Below, piece after piece: positions 33,678 through 43,707 of a DNA stretch of 64,000 bases (positions are counted from its first letter, which is position 1; each line of letters starts with the position of its first letter). A program made the translations under genes and the position numbers. The notes under the pieces are model-generated. The model was not told the DNA's origin. It did no database searches and saw nothing but the letters and a program-made list of their open reading frames with translations. Source of the DNA: Diogma glabrata (Eukaryota; Arthropoda; Insecta; Diptera; Cylindrotomidae); assembly GCA_963693315.1 (NCBI GenBank), contig OY856186.1, positions 234,965,736-235,029,735 of the forward strand, given 5' to 3'.

Positions 33678-36371
33678 ATGCTATTTGATATGGTTAACCT
33701 ATACGAAGTAGTAAAACTAGTCGAAAAACTAGACGGTGATGCCGACGACATTGACGAGGAAATAGAACGCTTTATATTTCGTGCTACAACAATCACATTA
33801 AAATTGAACGTCCTAGATCAGATAGTTTTTGCACAATTACTGGTTAGACGTATCACAGGTAAAGCCCTCCTAGCCGTTGAAGACAAGTCATTCAAATCAG
33901 TCGAAGACCTAGGATTCATATTACGGAATTACTTCCCACCTTCCACCAGGCAATTAGAGGGAACAACAGCCCATACGTTTGCCCAACTCACACAAAGTTT
34001 AAGCTCTACAACGTCAAACTTTGCATTAAAGATGGCTAATAATCTTCCTAGATTCCCTTTATTTAACCACCCACCTTCAAATACAACATACACCCTTTCG
34101 CAAAGTATAACTAAAACTGATAAGCCCTCTCAACTGACATTACTGAATAACAATATAATTCCACAAAACCAAAACGTAGACCACATTACTCCACTGCCTT
34201 TATCATCTGATAAACCATTTTTCCCATCGTTTTCCGCTGCTCATGCAATTTCAAATGTTCCTAAAACAAACCTTTCGAATTCTACGCAACACCCAACATT
34301 TCCTTCAGTATCAAACTACCATGAGAAACTGCAATCCCATTTACCCTCATATTCATATTTACAGCCACAAGTAGAAAATATGCCTAATCCTTATAGTACA
34401 ACTGACAGTATATATTTTGTATTATCCTTCAGAGAAGCTAGTTCTCCTCAACTCGACACAACTCAACATAACACAAACTCTCCTCAATTTCACTACACAT
34501 CTTCAGATACAACATACATTCCTTCACAAAATATAACAAACACACAAACAACATTTAGAAAATCTCCTCCACTGACATTACCAAACAGTATGATCCCACA
34601 ACACCAAAACGAAAATCGAATTACTCCACGGCCCCCATCATCCGATATATCATCTCTTCCATCGTTTTCTGCTGTTCAGACTACATCAAATATTCTTAAA
34701 CCAAACCTATCTAATCCTACGCAACATCTAACATTTCCTTCAGTATCAGACTACCATGAAAAACTACAATCCCATTTACCCTCTTATTCATATTTACAGC
34801 CACAAGTAGAAAATATGCCTAATCCTTATAGTACAACTGACAGTAACTCCAGTAGTTCACCACACATTCCACCTTATATGATGGATCAACATTTCTCATA
34901 TCCCTCACAGCCACATTCCAAAAAACCTTGTAACCAATCAGAAAACAATACAAACAATACAAATTTTCAAACAGAACGACCTAATTTAAATACAAATATT
35001 ATATCAAAATCAGACTTCAATATAAACTCTGAAGCCCCGACACAACTTTCAAACTGTTTACAAAACACAAAACTAAATTTATCGGACAATTCTGACATAG
35101 AGCCTACATCAGTAGCCGCACAAAAAAGGGCGGCATCTACATTACATTTTAATCCGTCTAGTGTGTCCTTGCCAAATAGTTTCCCTGTTACCGATACGTA
35201 TGCAGATATTCCGTCTTTGAACATTAACACTGACGACCTAAATTATTTAAATCCCGAAAATATTGCATCAAGTCTACCGCCAACTTTTCCACATGGTTCT
35301 GCTGATAATACTTCACGTTCACAGAATTCTGAATCAAATGTTTCTGCAAGATCACATCAGTCTGAAGTGAGATTGGATGTGATGTCACAAAAACTAAATT
35401 CAAGTCCGTTTTTAATGGCATCACCATTTACCATACAATCTAATGACATTAGTCATGCAATGGCACATCAACCCATATTACCGAAGACAACCAGAGACAC
35501 TCCACTTGAGCACTCGGAAGCGGAAAACACGACAATTTCACCCACTAAAGAAATCAAGACAAACGGAAATATACTTAGTTATGCTTCTAAAGGCAATATC
35601 ATACCGGCCGGACCAAAGAAAATAATACAGATAGACGACTCGAACGTCCCGAATGAAGCGACAATTACCATGGCTAAAGAAGTAAGTCCTGGCGTGTTGA
35701 TAGCAAATACACTATCCATATCAGTCAACCAAAGTATCCAGAAAACTCCAACTGACCCAATTCAAATTCCAAACCCCAATTCAACCTCCCTTGTAAACAA
35801 TCTTACAGAAATTGTTCTACTATCCGAATCAGCTTCTCATGATACCGAAAAATCTCCGACTGACAAAACTAGGTCAAAGACGCGCGACAGTAACCCAGAC
35901 AAATCACAATGTATATCAGAAATTATTTCAACACCAATTCTGTATTCCGAAGTTCTAAAACAAAACATTTCTCGAAACTTGTGCATTCCTATAAATATTT
36001 CAAACACAACACAAATTTCATCAATACCAACAAAATTAAAATACACTAAAAATTATACGTATCATAATCTACAAACTACCACTTTGAAATGCCAAACTAA
36101 TTCTAATCGTAACGAAAGTAGATTCCAGAAACAGAAACCAACAATCAGCTCTAACAAAAATCAATATTTGCCTTCAACGACCACATTAAAATGCCATAGT
36201 AATTTTATTTGTCACAAAAACAAAATCTTGAAATCAGAAAACCCAACCAGTTCTAAGAAAAATCAATATTTGCCCTCAACTATGGTAGTGGAAAAGAAAT
36301 CGTCAAACAAAAACCAAATATCAAATTACACAGCCGCCGAAGTATATCTAAAACGATTAACACAAATATGA
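33678..36371 (+). CDS. Gag-like 897-residue protein, unit 2
   Basis: Near-identical to the unit-1 protein with an Asn-to-Ser change at about residue 500 (AATAGTTTC for AATAATTTC). One A is missing from a run near 36308, so the C-terminus becomes NQISNYTAAEVYLKRLTQI and stops at 36371, 30 residues earlier than in unit 1. The N-terminal Gag-like region, the internal duplication and the absence of zinc knuckle are as in unit 1. Which C-terminus is ancestral cannot be decided here; this one ends only 11 nt into the second frame, a tighter overlap. Confidence 0.75.
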   Translation: MLFDMVNLYEVVKLVEKLDGDADDIDEEIERFIFRATTITLKLNVLDQIVFAQLLVRRITGKALLAVEDKSFKSVEDLGFILRNYFPPSTRQLEGTTAHTFAQLTQSLSSTTSNFALKMANNLPRFPLFNHPPSNTTYTLSQSITKTDKPSQLTLLNNNIIPQNQNVDHITPLPLSSDKPFFPSFSAAHAISNVPKTNLSNSTQHPTFPSVSNYHEKLQSHLPSYSYLQPQVENMPNPYSTTDSIYFVLSFREASSPQLDTTQHNTNSPQFHYTSSDTTYIPSQNITNTQTTFRKSPPLTLPNSMIPQHQNENRITPRPPSSDISSLPSFSAVQTTSNILKPNLSNPTQHLTFPSVSDYHEKLQSHLPSYSYLQPQVENMPNPYSTTDSNSSSSPHIPPYMMDQHFSYPSQPHSKKPCNQSENNTNNTNFQTERPNLNTNIISKSDFNINSEAPTQLSNCLQNTKLNLSDNSDIEPTSVAAQKRAASTLHFNPSSVSLPNSFPVTDTYADIPSLNINTDDLNYLNPENIASSLPPTFPHGSADNTSRSQNSESNVSARSHQSEVRLDVMSQKLNSSPFLMASPFTIQSNDISHAMAHQPILPKTTRDTPLEHSEAENTTISPTKEIKTNGNILSYASKGNIIPAGPKKIIQIDDSNVPNEATITMAKEVSPGVLIANTLSISVNQSIQKTPTDPIQIPNPNSTSLVNNLTEIVLLSESASHDTEKSPTDKTRSKTRDSNPDKSQCISEIISTPILYSEVLKQNISRNLCIPINISNTTQISSIPTKLKYTKNYTYHNLQTTTLKCQTNSNRNESRFQKQKPTISSNKNQYLPSTTTLKCHSNFICHKNKILKSENPTSSKKNQYLPSTMVVEKKSSNKNQISNYTAAEVYLKRLTQI

Positions 36372-36966
36372 AAGTTCGAAAAACAAAACTGACCAACATT
36401 CGGTTAAGCTTCAACCAAGCAGTTCATACCACTCCGACACCGAAAATATTAAAACGTTGAACCAGTCTGCTACGATAAATTACCATGACTCTAATAACAA
36501 GCTAACTGTAAACAACCGCGACCAAAAAAGACCCAGACGTATTGAAAATTGGAAACACTGTCCATTACAACTTTCCAAACTGTGGAAATCAATTTTACTA
36601 TATCTTAGCCTTTCGTGGACTCATGTAAAGAAAACTACTACCTTACAACTTACACTGCCGATAATAACCAATAAAATTCAATCACATTCTTATTTATCTA
36701 ATTCAGTTTACTGGCTTGACAATCTGTTCCAAAAATTTCCTGTCTGTTTTTCAAATATTTTAGTACTAGCATCTCGTAAAAACATATACGACAAAGAAGT
36801 TTTCAGCTTAATTGTAAAGTTTTACACAGCCGATCAACTGTTACATGTTGCTAAGGACAATACTTATTTATTAGTCAAACACGTAAATCAAATTGGAAAT
36901 AACTTTCCTTCAAAATTACTTTCTAACGATAAAATTTCCACATTTTTAAAAACAACAGCTTTCTAA
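36361..36966 (+). CDS. Second frame (ORF2), unit 2, unknown
   Basis: Same frame as 30722-31327. Because of the one-base deletion upstream, it is now in the +1 frame relative to the Gag-like gene and overlaps it by 11 nt. No ATG. Product not recognised. Followed by 0.8 kb of AT-rich non-coding DNA up to the stem-loop. Confidence 0.5.
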   Translation, partial: HKYESSKNKTDQHSVKLQPSSSYHSDTENIKTLNQSATINYHDSNNKLTVNNRDQKRPRRIENWKHCPLQLSKLWKSILLYLSLSWTHVKKTTTLQLTLPIITNKIQSHSYLSNSVYWLDNLFQKFPVCFSNILVLASRKNIYDKEVFSLIVKFYTADQLLHVAKDNTYLLVKHVNQIGNNFPSKLLSNDKISTFLKTTAF

Positions 36967-37768
36967 AACATATCAAATTCCGCTTAAACCAACCTAAAGC
37001 ATAGGTAAACCAAATCATCTTATCCTAAACATAATACTAATCTAAACCACAAGTTAATCAAACAAACCTAATACTAACTTAAACCATAACCCAATGAATA
37101 AACCTATCCTAAACCCAATATTAACTTAAACCATAAGCCAATCGTACCAACTTATCCTAAACCTAATACTAGCCTTAAGCATAAGTCAAATCTAAACAAT
37201 TTATACTTACAATTTATACAATATACAAGAAACATAGTAATCGAAAAACAATAATCTTATTACCAATACTGATTCCGATCAATAATCAATACAATCAATC
37301 AACTACCAATACGATTCAACTATCGATACAATCAATAAAAATAATAAGTTTACTAAAATTAGTCATAAGCAATAATAATATAAGCAATCACTAGCATAAG
37401 TGTATACATATTAAATTAAAACAATTATTTTAAGCAATCAAAACGTAACGAAAATTTTAATGGAAACAAATAATTTACCATATATCGTTCATTCTTAACA
37501 TAATTATACAGAAACAAGTAATTTAACTTGACGGCCCAAAACAATTGTAAAACATTTAAATTTATTAAATAGTTATAGTACATTAGCATGGATTAAACAA
37601 AATTAAATTAATATAAATACAAATTATTCTAATACAAATTATAATTATAAGGACCCCTTTAATTTTATTACGACGATAAACACATAATTTATTAAATATT
37701 TATAAGATAAGACTAAGATAACGTTACTCACAAAAATTTTTTTTTTTTCAAAACAAACATAATTTGGT
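36967..37768 (+). other. 3' non-coding part of internal region, unit 2
   Basis: Same diverged 'ttatcctaaac...taaaccataa' repeats as unit 1. The left edge of the 4.85 kb duplication lies in it (37397). Confidence 0.7.
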
Positions 37769-37834
37769 AAAATTTTGTGTTCATCGTTAACTAACTAACG
37801 ATGAAAACAAAATTTTTTTTCCGTGGGGGAGGAA
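37769..37834 (+). promoter_or_regulatory. Stem-loop and polypurine tract, unit 2
   Basis: Same 21-bp stem-loop (37769-37816) followed by GGGGGAGGAA (37825-37834), one G shorter than in unit 1, just before LTR 3. Confidence 0.65.
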
Positions 37835-38849
37835 TGTAGTAAAACAAATTACGTAGTTTTCCTACAACAACTTCCCAAACTAAATTCGCAATATCTTCCA
37901 AATTCCTACCAACGACTATAAAAACAATTGACCTAAAACCTTATTAAAATTAAAAACAAATATTTCATAAATTACCTTTATCTGGGTTATTTACAAAATA
38001 TTTTGTTAATATCGTTCAATTCAAATAAAATCAATTCGCGACATTGGCATTAAATAAAATTCAATTAAAAACAAAGTCAGTGTGTCAATTGTTTTAATAT
38101 CAATTAACCAACAATAATAAATTCCCAGCGCGTAATCATTTTTTAATTATAAAAATAATATTTTAATCAATAATCAAGGCAGTTAGTATTCAGACAATTA
38201 ACGGAGTCAAATTTTAAATCAATACAGTCGTTTTTGCAAATAAAATATTAAAATCAATAAAGTGAATCGTTTTGAAGGAAAAACTAACAAGCAGTCAGTA
38301 ACCAATAAGTTCAGTTCAAAAATTATTAAAATAAGTTTAATTCAGAACAGTAAGTTCAGTGCAAAAATTATTAAACTAAGTTTAATTCAGAACAGTAAGT
38401 TCAGTTCAAAAGTTATTAAAATAAGTTTAATTCATAGCAGTAAGTTCAGTTCAAAAATTATTAAAATAAGTTTAATTCAGAACAGTAAGTTCAGTGCAAA
38501 AATTATTAAACTAAGTTTAATTCAGAACAGTAAGTTCAGTTCAAAAGTTATTAAAATAAGTTTAATCCAGAACAGTAAGTTCAGTTCAAAAGTTATTCAA
38601 ATAAGTTTAATTCAGAACAGTGAGTTCCGATCACTAGCTATTAAAATATACATAAGCTCAATTCAGAACATTATAAATAGAAATACAAATTAAAACTGAA
38701 AAATAGAGACTTTTTCTTGATATAACATCTGCAAAGTACCGAAGTATCACACACATATAAGAACTACATTTTATCACATAGTAGTATACGTAAAACATTT
38801 GCACTACATCTTTATCATATAGTAGTGTCCTAAACAATTTGGCACTACA
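37835..38849 (+). repeat. LTR 3 (right)
   Basis: 1015 bp, TGTAGT...ACTACA, followed directly by TATG of the satellite. It carries AACTGAAAAATAGAG where LTRs 1 and 2 have AACTGCAAAATAGAG, a marker shared with the LTR at 42693, showing that LTR is a duplicate of this one. Confidence 0.92.
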
Positions 38850-41115
38850 TATGTGATGTGTGATATGTGATATGTGATATGTGATATGTGATATGTGATA
38901 TGTGATATGTGATATGTGATATGTGATATGTGATATGTGATATGTGATATGTGATATGTGATATGTGATATGTGATATGTGATATGTGATATGTGATATG
39001 TGATATGTGATATGTGATATGTGATATGTGATATGTGATATGTGATATGTGATATGTGATATGTGATATGTGATATGTGATATGTGATATGTGATATGTG
39101 ATATGTGATATGTGATATGTGATATGTGATATGTGATATGTGATATGTGATATGTGTTATGTAATATGTGATATGTGATATGTGATATGTGATATGTGAT
39201 ATGTGATATGTGATATGTGATATGTGATATGTGATATGTGATATGTGATATGTGATATGTGATATGTGATATGTGATATGTGATATGTGATATGTGATAT
39301 GTGATATGTGATATGTGATATGTGATATGTGATATGTGATATGTGATATGTGATATGTGATATGTGATATGTGATATGTGATATGTGATATGTGATATGT
39401 GATATGTGATATGTGATATGTGATATGTGATATGTGATATGTGATATGTGATATGTGATATGTGATATGTGATATGTGATATGTGATATGTGATATGTGA
39501 TATGTGATATGTGATATGTGATATGTGATATGTGATATGTGATATGTGATATGTGATATGTGATATGTGATATGTGATATGTGATATGTGATATGTGATA
39601 TGTGATATGTGATATGTGATATGTGATATGTGATATGTGATATGTGATATGTGATATGTGATATGTGATATGTGATATGTGATATGTGATATGTGATATG
39701 TGATATGTGATATGTGATATGTGATATGTGATATGTGATATGTGATATGTGATATGTGATATGTGATATGTGATATGTGATATGTGATATGTGATATGTG
39801 ATATGTGATATGTGATATGTGATATGTGATATGTGATATGTGATATGTGATATGTGATATGTGATATGTGATATGTGATATGTGATATGTGATATGTGAT
39901 ATGTGATATGTGATATGTGGTATGTGATATGTGATATGTGATATGTGATATGTGATATGTGATATGTGATATGTGATATGTGATATGTGATATGTGATAT
40001 GTGATATGTGATATGTGATATGTGATATGTGATATGTGATATGTGATATGTGATATGTGATATGTGATATGTGATATGTGATATGTGATATGTGATATGT
40101 GATATGTGATATGTGATATGTGATATGTGATATGTGATATGTGATATGTGATATGTGATATGTGATATGTGATATGTGATATGTGATATGTGATATGTGA
40201 TATGTGATATGTGATATGTGATATGTGATATGTGATATGTGATATGTGATATGTGATATGTGATATGTGATATGTGATATGTGATATGTGATATGTGATA
40301 TGTGATATGTGATGTGATATGTGATATGTGATATGTGATATGTGATATGTGATATGTGATATGTGATATGTGATATGTGATATGTGATATGTGATATGTG
40401 ATATGTGATATGTGATATGTGATATGTGATATGTGATATGTGATATGTGATATGTGATATGTGATATGTGATATGTGATATGTGATATGTGATATGTGAT
40501 ATGTGATATGTGATATGTGATATGTGATATGTGATATGTGATATGTGATATGTGATATGTGATATGTGATATGTGATATGTGATATGTGATATGTGATAT
40601 GTGATATGTGATATGTGATATGTGATATGTGATATGTGATATGTGATATGTGATATGTGATATGTGATATGTGATATGTGATATGTGATATGTGATATGT
40701 GATATGTGATATGTGATATGTGATATGTGATATGTGATATGTGATATGTGATATGTGATATGTGATATGTGATATGTGATATGTGATATGTGATATGTGA
40801 TATGTGATATGTGTTATGTGATATGTGATATGTGATATGTGATATGTGATATGTGATATGTGATATGTGATATGTGATATGTGATATGTGATATGTGATA
40901 TGTGATATGTGATATGTGATATGTGATATGTGATATGTGATATGTGATATGTGATATGTGATATGTGATATGTGATATGTGATATGTGATATGTGATATG
41001 TGATATGTGATATGTGATATGTGATATGTGATATGTGATATGTGATAGGTGATATGTGATATGTGATATGTGATATGTGATATGTGATATGTGATATGTT
41101 ATATTGTGATATGTG
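38850..41115. repeat. (GATATGT)n satellite, array 2
   Basis: About 320 heptamers. Variants: GATGTGTG at 38854, GTGTTATGTAATATG near 39155, GTGGTATG near 39917, a 5-mer step (GATGTGATATG) at 40311, GTGTTATG near 40811, GATAGGTG near 41045, and a degenerate end (TTATATTGTGATATGTGCTA). Several variants recur in array 3 in the same order. Confidence 0.97.
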
Positions 41116-42001
41116 CTATGATAAATTTTAGTTGTTCGATTTCACTCCTTTGGAGTTTTAATTTTCTTTTTCTTTTATTTCATCCATTTGCAAAAGAAGG
41201 AAATTAGTATGTTTTGGTCATCCTTTTTATATATTTTTAGAAAAAAAAACGTTATGAAGAAAAAATTAATTGTGCGAGTATTTAAAAGAAAATGTTTATT
41301 CAAATATAGGAGTAAAAACGATATTTTATAATTTTCACTCCTGTATTTATGAATGATATATTTATTTTATATTACTCGTTGTGAAAGAACGAAGTAAAGG
41401 AGTGATATAAGGAACGTTTTAAACTCTGATATTGTTACATCACCAAGTTGTAATATTGTAATATTTTAACAAGAAACTTATTTATTTTTGTTTTCCTTTA
41501 TACTGCTATTGTTCTCATTTGCATTTTCTTTCTTCTACGTTTTCAAGTCCAATGGGCTCTAAGTGTTAGGTAACAGGCGAGACCGCAAGTAGTAAATAGC
41601 AGATAACACTATATGATCAGTTCGCTATCAGGGCCAGCAACAAAACTGTGCATCATGTCTAATTCTAGAATAATGCTTGATGTATCAGCTGATCATGTCA
41701 TTCAGCACGCTTACCTGTCTGACGCTAGGGATTAAGATTGATTTATCAGCGTACCCTAAGTACCTCATTCTAGGATTTTGCTTTATTTATCAGCTTACTC
41801 AGTAGTCAGACACCACATATGTAAGATACAGACAAAACTCGCAAACACCTAAATTAAATTGCCACCAACAGGTAAGAAATGGCCTCAGCTAATCTGAATC
41901 GTTTAATTGAGCAGGATACTCACGATCTTGTATTAATCGAGGAGTCGATGCCAGCCTGCAAAAGATTAAAAGGTTTATCTTTTTCACGAAAACAAAAAAT
42001 A
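41116..42001. other. Unique segment between satellite and LOA 3' end, copy 1
   Basis: Begins after the degenerate satellite end. It is less AT-rich around 41560-41940 and contains repeated 'tgatttatcagc' / 'tttatttatcagctta' / 'gatgtatcagctgatc' motifs (three or four copies, 41670-41810). The mini-ORF at 41879 is in its right end. Identical to 45701-46586. Confidence 0.6.
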
Positions 42002-42010
42002 GAGATTTAA
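41879..42010 (+). CDS. Short open frame, copy 1 (truncated by insertion)
   Basis: 43 codons: MASANLNRLIEQDTHDLVLI followed by EESMPACKRLKGLSFSRKQK and IEI. The ATG is in a good context (AAGAAATGG). Composition is protein-like, acidic then basic. The last codons run into the 3' end of the LOA-type element (from 42002), so the original C-terminus is displaced. I recognise no family; a first exon or the start of a transposon gene are possible. Confidence 0.3.
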   Translation: MASANLNRLIEQDTHDLVLIEESMPACKRLKGLSFSRKQKIEI

Positions 42011-42244
42011 GAGATTAAGATTAAAATTTGGTGGTTATATTTTGTACTGCGACCAAAATGATCTATTGTACCCCACCCTACTACTCCCTAGTGACTACCC
42101 AGTAAGAGCACCTCATCCAGTCCAGCTTCCTTCAGGAACCTCAGGATATGGAGAGGGTTAAGTTTATGCAGGTCATGCCCGTTAATGTAACACTCCCCCA
42201 GATGAAACCTTCTCATGTAGATCAAGGCTCCACAGTCTTTGAGA
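42002..42244 (-). pseudogene. 3' end fragment of the LOA-type element
   Basis: 243 bp identical to 46587-46829: the 3' end and the C-terminal codons of ORF2 on the minus strand. It was carried here by the 4.85 kb duplication and stops at the junction. Confidence 0.9.
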
Positions 42245-42253
42245 CGCAGTCTT
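42245..42253. other. Duplication junction with 9-bp filler
   Basis: Between ...CAGTCTTTGAGA and AAGTGTATAC lies CGCAGTCTT, which repeats the adjacent CAGTCTTT. A templated insertion of this sort is typical of end joining or template switching. Confidence 0.75.
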
Positions 42254-42625
42254 TAAGTGTATACATATTAAATTAAAACAATTATTTTAAGCAATCAAAA
42301 CGTAACGAAAATTTTAATGGAAACAAATAATTTACCATATATCGTTCATTCTTAACATAATTATACAGAAACAAGTAATTTAACTTGACGGCCCAAAACA
42401 ATTGTAAAACATTTAAATTTATTAAATAGTTATAGTACATTAGCATGGATTAAACAAAATTAAATTAATATAAATACAAATTATTCTAATACAAATTATA
42501 ATTATAAGGACCCCTTTAATTTTATTACGACGATAAACACATAATTTATTAAATATTTATAAGATAAGACTAAGATAACGTTACTCACAAAAATTTTTTT
42601 TTTTTCAAAACAAACATAATTTGGT

Positions 42626-42692
42626 AAAATTTTGTGTTCATCGTTAACTAACTAACGATGAAAACAAAATTTTTTTTCCGTGGGGGGAGGAA
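42626..42692 (+). promoter_or_regulatory. Stem-loop and polypurine tract, third copy
   Basis: Stem-loop 42626-42673 and GGGGGGAGGAA at 42682-42692, as in the complete units; preceded by only 0.37 kb of internal region. Confidence 0.6.
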
Positions 42693-43707
42693 TGTAGTAA
42701 AACAAATTACGTAGTTTTCCTACAACAACTTCCCAAACTAAATTCGCAATATCTTCCAAATTCCTACCAACGACTATAAAAACAATTGACCTAAAACCTT
42801 ATTAAAATTAAAAACAAATATTTCATAAATTACCTTTATCTGGGTTATTTACAAAATATTTTGTTAATATCGTTCAATTCAAATAAAATCAATTCGCGAC
42901 ATTGGCATTAAATAAAATTCAATTAAAAACAAAGTCAGTGTGTCAATTGTTTTAATATCAATTAACCAACAATAATAAATTCCCAGCGCGTAATCATTTT
43001 TTAATTATAAAAATAATATTTTAATCAATAATCAAGGCAGTTAGTATTCAGACAATTAACGGAGTCAAATTTTAAATCAATACAGTCGTTTTTGCAAATA
43101 AAATATTAAAATCAATAAAGTGAATCGTTTTGAAGGAAAAACTAACAAGCAGTCAGTAACCAATAAGTTCAGTTCAAAAATTATTAAAATAAGTTTAATT
43201 CAGAACAGTAAGTTCAGTGCAAAAATTATTAAACTAAGTTTAATTCAGAACAGTAAGTTCAGTTCAAAAGTTATTAAAATAAGTTTAATTCATAGCAGTA
43301 AGTTCAGTTCAAAAATTATTAAAATAAGTTTAATTCAGAACAGTAAGTTCAGTGCAAAAATTATTAAACTAAGTTTAATTCAGAACAGTAAGTTCAGTTC
43401 AAAAGTTATTAAAATAAGTTTAATCCAGAACAGTAAGTTCAGTTCAAAAGTTATTCAAATAAGTTTAATTCAGAACAGTGAGTTCCGATCACTAGCTATT
43501 AAAATATACATAAGCTCAATTCAGAACATTATAAATAGAAATACAAATTAAAACTGAAAAATAGAGACTTTTTCTTGATATAACATCTGCAAAGTACCGA
43601 AGTATCACACACATATAAGAACTACATTTTATCACATAGTAGTATACGTAAAACATTTGCACTACATCTTTATCATATAGTAGTGTCCTAAACAATTTGG
43701 CACTACA
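42693..43707 (+). repeat. LTR 4 (duplicate of LTR 3)
   Basis: 1015 bp, TGTAGT...ACTACA, shares the AACTGAAAAATAG marker with LTR 3 and is followed by TATG of the satellite. Not an independent insertion: its left flank is internal-region sequence broken at 42254. Confidence 0.92.

Larger units (their letters stand above)
26558..38849 (+). mobile_element. Tandem LTR-internal-LTR-internal-LTR retroelement
   Basis: Three ~1015-bp direct LTRs (26558, 32197, 37835) alternate with two ~4.62 kb internal regions. The LTRs start TGTAGT and end ACTACA. The whole block is flanked by TATG in the satellite on both sides, so it behaves as one insertion that later gained a unit by LTR-LTR recombination, or inserted as a tandem. 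The internal regions have PBS, Gag-like gene, a second frame, a stem-loop and PPT, but no protease, RT, RNase H or integrase that I can find. Single-unit size is about 6.65 kb. The 4-bp duplication and the tRNA-Ser-like PBS fit a Gypsy-type parent (inference). Confidence 0.88.
37397..42244. repeat. 4.85 kb tandem duplication, unit 1
   Basis: It runs from AAGTGTATACATATTAAATT in the retroelement through LTR 3, satellite array 2 and the 41116-42001 segment into the 3' end of the LOA-type element (to ...CACAGTCTTTGAGA). It is repeated at 42254-46829. Period is about 4857 bp before the satellite and 4585 bp after it because the arrays differ in length. Confidence 0.92.

Noticed and set aside
42693..43707. 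Solo LTR or independent insertion
   Set aside because: The left side is internal-region sequence, and the marker base shared with LTR 3 plus the shared flanks show it came from the 4.85 kb duplication.
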